Of a stretch of 25,463 nt of DNA, positions 1 through 7,493 are shown piece after piece. The stretch is from JANXXV01 sp038230275. Lineage in GTDB: Bacteria > Acidobacteriota > Terriglobia > Bryobacterales > Bryobacteraceae. Within the stretch, counting starts at the first letter, position 1; each line of letters starts with the position of its first letter. The translations under genes were made by a program, and so were the position numbers. The stretch is from positions 1-25,463 of the forward strand of contig JBBRNO010000095.1 in assembly GCA_038230275.1 (NCBI GenBank). Direction: 5' to 3'. Under the pieces are notes generated by a model. It was not told the origin of the DNA, made no database searches, and worked only from the letters and a program-made list of their open reading frames with translations.

Positions 1-343
1 CGAGCTTTCTCGCGTGGCTAACAAGCGGCACAACAATGCCATTCCAGAGGATGTCTTCACCAAGCCCCCGTCCGCCGAGTTGAGGGCCGACCAGAAAGAC
101 ACCGATTCCCTGCCCGAATACGATGTGCTTGATCGAATCCTCAAAGGGTATGTGGAAGATACCCAATCGCCGCAGCAGATTGCGGCTGAGATGAACGTGA
201 ATGTGGATCTGGTACGCGACATCATCAACAAAGTGGATCGCAACGAATACAAACGCCAACAGGCCGCGCCTGGTTTGAAAGTGACGACCAAAGCATTTGG
301 AATGGGACGGCGCTTTCCAATCGCGCAAAGGTTCTCTGAATGA
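1..343 (+). CDS. nadE: NAD+ synthase, C-terminal part (5' truncated by window edge)
   Basis: This is the C-terminal end of a NAD+ synthase, the enzyme that amidates nicotinic acid adenine dinucleotide to NAD+ in the last step of NAD synthesis. The frame is open from base 2, so the GTG at 14 is internal and the gene starts outside the window. The visible residues contain the family tail: TKPPSAELRADQKDTDSLPE, then YDVLDRIL, VDRNEYKR and GLKVTTKAFGMGRRFPIAQR. This tail is typical of the synthase domain of bacterial NadE. Whether an N-terminal glutaminase domain is present cannot be seen. The stop TGA overlaps the next start in an ATGA, which suggests translational coupling to the propeller/phosphoesterase gene. 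Confidence 0.93.
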   Translation, partial: ELSRVANKRHNNAIPEDVFTKPPSAELRADQKDTDSLPEYDVLDRILKGYVEDTQSPQQIAAEMNVNVDLVRDIINKVDRNEYKRQQAAPGLKVTTKAFGMGRRFPIAQRFSE

Positions 344-2550
344 AAAGTCTTGCGTTGTTGTCAATCCTCGCACTTGCCGCACTCCTCTCCTCTGAGACTT
401 CACCCAAAGAGCAAATCGGGCCGCAGCCGAATGGCGGATTTCTGTTGAACAGCGGTTGGCGGGTTCAGCCCGCCGGCCGGCAAGTCGCTCTGGGAGTCTT
501 CCCGATGGCTTCGGCCCTGTCTCCGGATAAGAAGTATTTGCTGATTCTGAACGCCGGGCCACAATCGCCCAGCATTAGTGTGCTGGACGCCGGCACGGCA
601 AAAGAGATTGGACGGACAACGGTGCCGGACGGCTGGCTGGGCCTTACATTTTCGCCGAATGGCCGGTTCGTTTACTTGGGTGGCGGCGGACACGCTTGTG
701 TTTACGAATTCTCCTTTGCGCCGGATGGCAAGATGTTGCTCACGCGAACGTTCGCCATCGTGCCGGAGGCGAACCGCAAGCCAACGGATTTCGTGGGCGA
801 CGTGGCGGTGAGCCCCGACGGACGGCTGATCTATGCGGCCAGTCTATTTCAGGATGCGATTCACGTGATCAATCCGCAATCCGGCCGGGTGATTGAGAAG
901 TTCGCCACCGGCCGCAGACCGTACCGGATTTTGTTTCATCCCGATGGCAAGACGTATTTCGTTTCCAGTTGGGTGGATGGAACGGTGTATCATCACCGCG
1001 CCGATACCGGGGAGAAGCTGGGTGCCGTGCGGACGGGTCAGCATCCAACAGACATGGTTTGGCGGGACCGCAGGAAAGAGGAACAGGCGGAAGAGCAAGT
1101 CCCGTGGGCTGGGCGCCTTTTTGTGTCGGCAGCGAATACAAACAGCGTCTATGTCGTTGGCGTTTCGGAATCGAAAGAACTGCGGATGATTGAGACAATC
1201 AATGTGGCGATGACGCCGCGGCATCCGCTGGGCATGACTCCCACGGCGCTGGCGATGAATGCCGACCAAAGCCTGCTCTACGTTGTATGTTCCGATGCAA
1301 ATGCAGTGGCTGTGGCCGACATTTCCGAAGTGCGGAGCCACGTCGCGGGCTTCGTGCCCACGGGATATTATCCGACAGCGGTGCGATCTCTGGCCAATGG
1401 CCGTTTGATTGTTTTGAATGCCCAGGTACCGCGAATCGTCACGCGCCCTGCAATGGAAAGCGCTCAGACAGGCTCAGCATCGATTGTGGACCCGTTTAGT
1501 GAGGATCAACTGCGGCAGTACACCAAAGCCGTGCTGCTGAACTCGCCTTTCCGCGATGAATTCATGGATGGCGTGAACACGGGTCCGGGCAATCCGGTTC
1601 CCTCGCACCCAGGCGACGCGACTCCGATTGAGCACGTAATTTATGTTTTGAAAGAGAATCAGACTTATGATCAGGTTCTGGGCGACGCTGGAGCTAACGG
1701 CGATCCCACGCTGGCGCTGTTTGGGAAACAAGTGACGCCGAACCAACATAATCTCGCGCGGGATTTCGTGCTGTTCGACAACTTCTATGTGAACGGCGAC
1801 GGCAGCCGCGATGGGCTCAGTTGGTCCGGCGCCGCGATTGCCAACGACTTCGTGAAGAAGATGCATACGAATTTTGAAGGGAAGGAAGCAGCCGCGCTGC
1901 CACCCGCCGGCTACCTTTGGACGAACGCCGCATCCGCCGGAATTTCCATGCGCAATTACGGCTGGTGGACAATCAATGTCACGCCGGCTCCTGCAGCCGG
2001 CGCTACCCAGGTGGCCAGCGTGAATGACAATGTTCTTGCGCGCGGAACAAATATGGCTTACCGCGGATTCGATTTGTCGTATCCTGACACCGAACGCGCC
2101 AAGGTCTTCGTGAAGGAACTGACGGAGTTTGAAGCACAGGGTAAAATGCCCAAGCTTCTTTTCATGCGACTGGGAAACGACCACATGCAGGGCGGGGCGG
2201 CGGGCGCCGCGGATAATGATTATGCTCTCGGCTTGGTTGTGGAAGCTGTTTCCAAGAGCAAGTTCTGGTCTAGTACCGCGATCTTTGTGATGGGCGCCTA
2301 TGCGCCAAATGGATCGGATCACGTAGATACCCATCGTTCGCCGGCGTTCGTGATTTCGCCGTTCACACACCGTGGCGTCGTGGACAGCAACATGTACAAC
2401 ACGACATCTCTGCTACGAACGATGGAGCTGATTTTGGGGCTTCGCCCCATGACGCACTTCGACGCCGGAGCGCGGCCAATGTCGGCGGCATTCGCGAATG
2501 CGCCAAACAACGCAACGTATATCGCGGAAAAACCGCTCAACGCCAATTAA
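340..2550 (+). CDS. YVTN beta-propeller / phosphoesterase-family fusion protein, exported
   Basis: A 736-residue protein with an N-terminal signal peptide (about residues 1-20). A YVTN/YncE-like seven-bladed propeller follows (about 45-400, repeated SPDGRxxY-type strands). The C-terminal half is an alkaline-phosphatase-fold phosphoesterase domain (about 430-730). Recognisable motifs of the second half are KENQTYDQVLGD (438-449), DNFYVNGDGSRDG, NDH (613-615), DHVDTHRSPAFVISPF (660 onward) and LLRTMELILGL. This two-domain architecture is common in Acidobacteriota and its substrate is not known. One oddity is that residues 652-655 read GAYA where relatives, as I recall them, have an acidic EDDA stretch just before the DHVDAHR motif, so a metal ligand may be lost. 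The start overlaps the nadE stop (ATGA). GH57 follows after 8 bp, so the three genes are probably co-transcribed. Confidence 0.85.
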   Translation: MKSLALLSILALAALLSSETSPKEQIGPQPNGGFLLNSGWRVQPAGRQVALGVFPMASALSPDKKYLLILNAGPQSPSISVLDAGTAKEIGRTTVPDGWLGLTFSPNGRFVYLGGGGHACVYEFSFAPDGKMLLTRTFAIVPEANRKPTDFVGDVAVSPDGRLIYAASLFQDAIHVINPQSGRVIEKFATGRRPYRILFHPDGKTYFVSSWVDGTVYHHRADTGEKLGAVRTGQHPTDMVWRDRRKEEQAEEQVPWAGRLFVSAANTNSVYVVGVSESKELRMIETINVAMTPRHPLGMTPTALAMNADQSLLYVVCSDANAVAVADISEVRSHVAGFVPTGYYPTAVRSLANGRLIVLNAQVPRIVTRPAMESAQTGSASIVDPFSEDQLRQYTKAVLLNSPFRDEFMDGVNTGPGNPVPSHPGDATPIEHVIYVLKENQTYDQVLGDAGANGDPTLALFGKQVTPNQHNLARDFVLFDNFYVNGDGSRDGLSWSGAAIANDFVKKMHTNFEGKEAAALPPAGYLWTNAASAGISMRNYGWWTINVTPAPAAGATQVASVNDNVLARGTNMAYRGFDLSYPDTERAKVFVKELTEFEAQGKMPKLLFMRLGNDHMQGGAAGAADNDYALGLVVEAVSKSKFWSSTAIFVMGAYAPNGSDHVDTHRSPAFVISPFTHRGVVDSNMYNTTSLLRTMELILGLRPMTHFDAGARPMSAAFANAPNNATYIAEKPLNAN

Positions 2551-2558
2551 AAGGATCC

Positions 2559-4664
2559 ATGCAGCACATTTACCTCTGCTTCGTCTGGCACATGCACCAG
2601 CCGTTTTACAAGGATCTGGTTTCCGGCGAATACAAACTGCCTTGGACCCGCATGCACGGCCTGAAGGATTACTACGGCATGGTGAAGGTGCTGGAGGATT
2701 TCCCTAGCGTTCACCAGACTTTTAATCTGGTGCCGTCCATGATGGTGCAAATTGAGGAATATGCCGGCGGAAAGGCGCAAGATGCGTTTCTACGCGCAGC
2801 ACTGAAGCCGGCGGAGCAACTCTCGGAAGCCGAACAATCGTTCATCCTGCAGTATTTTTTTCAGGCGAACGTGGCACGGATGATTTACCGCTATCCGCGC
2901 TATGGCGAGTTGTACAATCTCTGGCAATCGGCGGGAACGAATTCCGCCCGGGTACGGCAGACTTTTGGAACACAGGGCTTTCGCGATCTGCAAGTGCTAT
3001 CCCAACTGGCGTGGTTCGACGAAGAGTTTCTTGTTAAGGATGCGATCATACGGGAACTTGTGGCCAAGGGGCGCGAATATTCCGTTGAAGACCAGCAAAT
3101 GCTGGGCCGCAAACAAACTGAGGTGATGGGCAAGGTACTGCCGGTGTACTCCGAATTTGCCGCGAAGGGACAGATAGAAATTTCCACCACGCCGTTCTAT
3201 CATCCGATTCTGCCGCTGCTTTGCGATTCCAACATCGCCGAGATTTCGCATCCTTATGTTCAGCTGCCATCGCGTTTCCGGTATCCGAACGATGCGCGGG
3301 ATCAGTTGCAACGCTCACGGGAATACATGCAGCAGAAACTGGGAAGCCCGGCGGTTGGACTCTGGCCTTCTGAAGGTTCGGTATCGGATGAAGTGTTCCA
3401 TCTGGCCGCTGAGAGCGGGTTCCGCTGGGTGGCTACCGATAACGGCGTGCTGGGCCGTACGTTGCACCACGGCGCGGATGCGGATCTGACTTATCGTCCG
3501 TACTTGTGGTCGCAGGGCGGACATGAGATGCGCGTGATTTTCCGCGATCATTACCTCAGCGATCTGATCGGCTTTGTCTATGCCAGGATGGGAGCGGCCG
3601 AGGCGGCGAATCATTTTCTGGACCGCATTCGGGAGAACTGCCACGGCATTATTTCCAGCGGCCGGGATGCGCTGGTGCCCATCATTCTGGATGGCGAGAA
3701 CGCCTGGGAATATTACGAAGAAAGCGGGCGGCCGTTTCTGCGCGAACTCTATCGCCGCATCGCCGACGATTCGAGGATGAGCGCGCTCACGGTCTCTGAA
3801 GCGCTAACCAAGGTGGAACCGCACAAGATCGATCACATCTTCCCGGGTTCATGGATCAACGCCAACTTCGACGTTTGGATCGGCGCTGAGGAAGACAACA
3901 GAGCTTGGGAATACCTGCTGCGCGCGCGGCAGGCGTACGACAATTTCATCCATTCGCCTGAAGCGGCATCGGTTCCCGAAGACCGCAAGCTTCTTGCCTA
4001 CGAAGAACTGCTGATCGCTGAAGGCAGCGATTGGTGCTGGTGGTATGGCCCGGAACACGATTCAGCGAATCGACCGGAGTTCGACCAGTTGTTTCGCGAT
4101 CATTTGGCGAACGTGTATCTGGCGCTGCGCCTACCTCCCCCGGAAGAACTTTCGCGGCCGATACTCAGGGTCTCGGTGAATGAGTTTCACCAGGCCCCCA
4201 GCGGCCCGATTCTGCCTACCGTGGATGGCGAGGTGACGTCGTACTTCGAATGGTTGGGCGCGGGAATCTACAGAGTGAATGGGCGTTCGGGAGCGATGCA
4301 CGGGCAGCGTTTTTTCGTGAGTGAGCTTTATTACGGAAGCGATGGCCACAACCTCTTCATGCGGCTCGACTTTGTGGAGAACAGCATTTCCACTCTAGAG
4401 GGTACGGAACTTAGGATCAATGTGAAAACAGCGGAAACATCCTGTTCCTTCACCACGGCGCTGACGCAGAAGCAAGATGGTATCGAAGCAGCGCACGGAA
4501 AGATTTGTGAGTTGCGCCTGCCACTGGAGGCGATGGGAATTCCCGCGGGACACGCGGTGCAATTTCAGATTTCACTGTGGCACGGAGGGTTACCGATGGA
4601 CGCGCTGCCGCCCCAAGGATGGATCGATTTCTCCACCGCCGAACCGGCGGATTGGGCGATCTGA
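2559..4664 (+). CDS. Glycoside hydrolase family 57 (alpha-amylase / glucanotransferase type)
   Basis: A 701-residue GH57 protein acting on alpha-glucans. The family uses a retaining mechanism in a (beta/alpha)7 barrel. Visible conserved regions are HMHQP (11-15), the STTPFYHPILPLL block, LWPSEGS with the likely nucleophile Glu272, and ILDGENAWEYY with the likely acid/base Asp378. The C-terminal 140 residues or so form the beta-rich extension seen in many bacterial GH57 enzymes. There is no signal peptide, so a cytoplasmic role in glycogen or maltodextrin turnover is likely. The exact specificity (amylase, amylopullulanase, 4-alpha-glucanotransferase or branching) cannot be read from sequence alone. 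An AAGGA lies just before the ATG. The gene is 8 bp downstream of the phosphoesterase gene. Confidence 0.9.
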   Translation: MQHIYLCFVWHMHQPFYKDLVSGEYKLPWTRMHGLKDYYGMVKVLEDFPSVHQTFNLVPSMMVQIEEYAGGKAQDAFLRAALKPAEQLSEAEQSFILQYFFQANVARMIYRYPRYGELYNLWQSAGTNSARVRQTFGTQGFRDLQVLSQLAWFDEEFLVKDAIIRELVAKGREYSVEDQQMLGRKQTEVMGKVLPVYSEFAAKGQIEISTTPFYHPILPLLCDSNIAEISHPYVQLPSRFRYPNDARDQLQRSREYMQQKLGSPAVGLWPSEGSVSDEVFHLAAESGFRWVATDNGVLGRTLHHGADADLTYRPYLWSQGGHEMRVIFRDHYLSDLIGFVYARMGAAEAANHFLDRIRENCHGIISSGRDALVPIILDGENAWEYYEESGRPFLRELYRRIADDSRMSALTVSEALTKVEPHKIDHIFPGSWINANFDVWIGAEEDNRAWEYLLRARQAYDNFIHSPEAASVPEDRKLLAYEELLIAEGSDWCWWYGPEHDSANRPEFDQLFRDHLANVYLALRLPPPEELSRPILRVSVNEFHQAPSGPILPTVDGEVTSYFEWLGAGIYRVNGRSGAMHGQRFFVSELYYGSDGHNLFMRLDFVENSISTLEGTELRINVKTAETSCSFTTALTQKQDGIEAAHGKICELRLPLEAMGIPAGHAVQFQISLWHGGLPMDALPPQGWIDFSTAEPADWAI

Positions 4665-5083
4665 CTATGGGACAATCCCGATGTGTTCCACGCGTTGATC
4701 GAGCTGCTTGCCGCCGTAGTACGCAGCCGCCCCAATGCCTGTGGTTAGCCCGGTGACGGTGGCCACGGCAACGACTTCGCCCATATCCGAACTTGCTACG
4801 ATGCTGCCACTGACATAGAGGCTGCAAGAACACCAAAAATCGTCGCAACCACTTTGCCCGCCGCGCCACCGGATCGCTTCAAATCCGGCAGCGAAACCGC
4901 GGCTCAAAGAATGGACTGCCGGCCAAGCGGCAGCGCTTTGCCATCGGCGGTTCGGCTGTCGTCGATCACCAGAACTTCGTCTGCGACGGCGATCCCGTCT
5001 TGGGTGAACGAAACTGCACCAGGTAGCCTCTTCGACACTTTATGACCGACGACCACCGGCGAAAGTTCAGTCCACTCGAGTTC
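4665..5083 (-). pseudogene. Decayed small glycine-rich hypothetical protein gene
   Basis: On the minus strand, coding-like sequence runs through this gap but is broken. The upstream part reads LELEWTELSPVVVGHKVSKR, then VLVIDDSRTADGKALPLGRQ, and meets an in-frame TGA. It continues as AAVSLPDLKRSGGAAGKVVA and then needs a frame change to reach VATVTGLTTGIGAAAYYGGK, ending QLDQRVEHIGIVP and TAG. The order (basic N-terminal beta part, Gly/Ala-rich membrane-like part, short IxIVP end) resembles small acidobacterial proteins with a glycine-zipper-like segment. No start codon is visible. At least one nonsense mutation and one frameshift make it a remnant. The rest of the 4665-5207 gap (5084-5207) holds only a hairpin and the upstream region of the next gene. 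Confidence 0.5.
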
Positions 5084-5138
5084 TAGTGTCTTGTCTGTTC
5101 AGAATCCGTTCGCCTGGATAAGTAGACATGGGCCGGCG

Positions 5139-5171
5139 AATCAAACCGGTTGCAGTTTCCGGTTCATGATT
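5139..5171. other. Inverted repeat upstream of the serine hydrolase gene
   Basis: AATCA plus AACCGG pairs with CCGGTT plus TGATT around a 9-nt loop. The stem is 11 bp and is interrupted by a 2-nt bulge on the 3' side. It ends 36 bp before the hydrolase start. It could be an operator or a 5'-leader hairpin. No T run follows, so it is not a plain terminator. Confidence 0.35.
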
Positions 5172-5207
5172 GCGGTACTCTAGCATTTAATCGGGCCTAC
5201 GGAAAAC

Positions 5208-6722
5208 ATGAAATCAATGAATGTCTTAGTCGTCTCGTGCCTCTTATCTGCCGCAGCCGCCGGGCAGACGATCGATCCCGCGGCGATTGACACTGCCGTC
5301 GGACAAGCAATGAAAGCGTGGCAGGTGCCAGGCGCGGCTGTCGCCATTGTAAAGGGTGACCGCGTGGTGCACATGAAAGGCTACGGTGTGCGCGAGTTAG
5401 GAAGCGCGGAAGCGGTGACACCGGATACGCTGTTCGCCATCGCCTCCAACACCAAGGCATTTACCAGCACCGCCATGGCGATGCTGGTAGACGGCGGGAA
5501 GATGCAGTGGGACGATCCGGTGCGGAAGTATCTTCCGTACTTCCACCTGGCCGACCCGCTTGCCGATGCCAACGTCACCATGCGCGATATTGTCAGCCAC
5601 CGGACCGGGCTGAGTCGAAACGACATATTGTGGATCGGCTCCCCGTGGAGCCGGGAAGAGATTATCCGCATGATCGGTTGGGTGCCACTGTCCAAGCCGT
5701 TCCGTGCGGCGTACCAATACCAGAACATTATGTTCACGGCTGCCGGCGAATCGGTGGCAGCCGCGTCGGGCGGCACCTGGGAGGCCTTCTTGCAGCATCA
5801 GATTTTCGATGTGCTGGGAATGAAGGGAGCGGATTTTCGATCGGTCGATGCACAACGGACTCCCGACTACAGCGCGGTGCATCAACTGACCAAAGGAAAA
5901 CTACAGACCGGCTCGTGGAGTAATGTAGACAACATCGGCGGAGCGGGGTCCATCAACGCGGGCGTGCGCGATTTGAGCCAGTGGGTGCGGCTGCAAGTAG
6001 GGCGCGGCAGCATCGGCGGCAAGCGCGTTGTCTCTGAAGCGAATCTGATGGAGACTCGTACTCCGCAAACAGTGATCCGCATGGAGGCAGCGGCGCGCGG
6101 TTTGAATCCCGACACCGAACAGATGAGTTACGGCATGGGCTGGACGATCTTCGACTATCGCGGACAATCCGTTGTCGGCCACGGCGGCGCGCTGCGTGGA
6201 TTCCGTTCGCAAGTGGTTTTGCTACCGAAGAAAGACATCGGCTTCGTGATTCTTTCCAACCTGGGCAGTACACAAATGCCCGAGGCGCTTCGGAACAGTC
6301 TAATTGACTTGATACTGGACCTTCCGAAGAAAGACTGGGACGGATTGATGCTGGCGCAAGTGAGGAAAACGGAAACGGAAGAGAAAGAAAAAGAACTACA
6401 GCGGGAGGCGAAGCGGCACAAGGACACCAGGCCGTCGCTCGCGCTTTCAAGCTATGCGGGCGCCTATAAAAATGCGGGCTATGGCATCGCTGAAGTGATC
6501 GCCAGCACAGATGGACTGATTTTGAAGTGGAGCAACTTCGCGCCGAAGTTAGTTCACTTTCACTTCGACACATTCGATATCAAAGAGGCTGGGCCGCTGG
6601 CCAATACGCCAGTGCAGTTTGTTTTGGGCCCGGGGGGAGACGTGGCGAGCTTGAAAATGCTGGAGCAGGAATTCCGGAAGCAGCCGGCGCCGGTTTCGGC
6701 GAAAGCTGCTTCTGGAAACTAG
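5208..6722 (+). CDS. Exported serine hydrolase, beta-lactamase / class C PBP fold
   Basis: A 504-residue protein of the beta-lactamase (Pfam Beta-lactamase, AmpC/EstB-like) superfamily. A signal peptide (about 1-19, ending AAAAGQ) directs it out of the cytoplasm. The catalytic motifs are SNTK (Ser80, Lys83), YQN (Tyr171-Asn173) and HGG (325-327), in correct order and spacing. After the catalytic domain come a highly charged helical stretch (about 370-400, rich in Glu/Lys/Arg) and a C-terminal beta domain of DUF3471 type. Family members act as D-alanyl-peptide hydrolases, esterases or beta-lactamases, and the substrate cannot be decided here. A strong Shine-Dalgarno is not evident, and a second Met at codon 4 is an alternative start. 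The gene appears monocistronic. Confidence 0.88.
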   Translation: MKSMNVLVVSCLLSAAAAGQTIDPAAIDTAVGQAMKAWQVPGAAVAIVKGDRVVHMKGYGVRELGSAEAVTPDTLFAIASNTKAFTSTAMAMLVDGGKMQWDDPVRKYLPYFHLADPLADANVTMRDIVSHRTGLSRNDILWIGSPWSREEIIRMIGWVPLSKPFRAAYQYQNIMFTAAGESVAAASGGTWEAFLQHQIFDVLGMKGADFRSVDAQRTPDYSAVHQLTKGKLQTGSWSNVDNIGGAGSINAGVRDLSQWVRLQVGRGSIGGKRVVSEANLMETRTPQTVIRMEAAARGLNPDTEQMSYGMGWTIFDYRGQSVVGHGGALRGFRSQVVLLPKKDIGFVILSNLGSTQMPEALRNSLIDLILDLPKKDWDGLMLAQVRKTETEEKEKELQREAKRHKDTRPSLALSSYAGAYKNAGYGIAEVIASTDGLILKWSNFAPKLVHFHFDTFDIKEAGPLANTPVQFVLGPGGDVASLKMLEQEFRKQPAPVSAKAASGN

Positions 6723-6729
6723 ACCGAGG

Positions 6730-7425
6730 CTACTTTCTGGCCGAATATTTCGTGAGCTTATCGATCAGTGGAGTTGCCGCAGTGGGCATTGCAAACTTCC
6801 CTGCGACGACATCGGCATTCTCGACTTTCTTGCCGTAGAGTTCCGCATTCACGTCCAGGTCCGGCCGCAGTGTGGCGCCGTTGAGCGCGATGCCGGCGAA
6901 CAGGCCGCGTGAACGGGACCAGGTTAAAATCTCAGCCCGCATGGCGGCATCTGTTTCCGCCGAAGAGGTTCGACCCACGGGACCAGCAGCTACCGAGGCA
7001 TCGCCACCCAGAGTGAATTTGCTGGATAGTAACTTCTCCGCGCCGCGTGCGTTTAGCACCAACATGATGACGTCCACTTCCGAGCCGCCGATCTGAAACC
7101 CGACGCTGCCGCCTTCTACGCGAATTGCGCCCGGCGCGGACCAACCGACGTTGTCCTTACCGCGGCAGGACAGAAAGCCCTTGCCAAATTTGGCTCCGAT
7201 AATGAAAGCGCCCTTCTTCAAGCCCGGCACGATCACAATGCATTGCGCTTTGTTGAGTAAGTCCTGAGGGATCGATTTGTCGCCCCCGTCCATTACCTCT
7301 TGAAGCACGGTTGTCGATTCCTGCAACCGCTTCGCCGCCGAATCGTCCTTGGCAACCAATAAACCCGTCTGCATCAGCGCAGATAAACAGAACATCGATA
7401 GACCGCGCACTTGAAAATTTGTCAT
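6730..7425 (-). CDS. SYLF / YSC84-type lipid-binding protein, exported
   Basis: A 231-residue protein with an N-terminal signal-like segment (about 1-25) and one SYLF (Ysc84 actin/lipid-binding) domain. Family hallmarks are ESTTVLQEVM, IPQDLLNKAQCIVIVPGLKK, GAKFGKGFLSCR, WSAPGAIRVEGGSVGFQIGG, DVIMLVLNARGAEKLL, FTLGGDASVAAGPVGR and SRGLFAGIALNGATLRPD. Bacterial members are thought to bind lipids in the envelope, but the role is poorly defined. On the minus strand TAGAAT lies 7 nt before the ATG with no Shine-Dalgarno in between, so the mRNA may be leaderless. It ends 7 bp from the convergent serine hydrolase stop. Confidence 0.87.
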   Translation of the reverse strand: MTNFQVRGLSMFCLSALMQTGLLVAKDDSAAKRLQESTTVLQEVMDGGDKSIPQDLLNKAQCIVIVPGLKKGAFIIGAKFGKGFLSCRGKDNVGWSAPGAIRVEGGSVGFQIGGSEVDVIMLVLNARGAEKLLSSKFTLGGDASVAAGPVGRTSSAETDAAMRAEILTWSRSRGLFAGIALNGATLRPDLDVNAELYGKKVENADVVAGKFAMPTAATPLIDKLTKYSARK

Positions 7426-7432
7426 TACTTTG

Positions 7433-7438
7433 ATTCTA
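7433..7438 (-). promoter_or_regulatory. Candidate -10 box (TAGAAT) for the SYLF gene
   Basis: TAGAAT on the minus strand ends 7 nt before the ATG at 7425, which would put transcription start at or next to the A of the start codon. No -35 match is seen at 16-18 bp. Confidence 0.3.
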
Positions 7439-7446
7439 CCTGTATC

Positions 7447-7480
7447 AAGGGGCAGGCAGGTGAACGCCCACCTGCCCCTT
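7447..7480 (-). terminator. Intergenic hairpin after the TonB-dependent receptor gene
   Basis: AAGGGGCAGG and CCTGCCCCTT form a perfect 10-bp stem around a 14-nt loop, 13 bp past the receptor stop. No T run follows on the minus strand, so it is a weak intrinsic terminator at best. It may instead stabilise the mRNA 3' end. Confidence 0.4.
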
Positions 7481-7493
7481 GCAGCTTTCAGGT

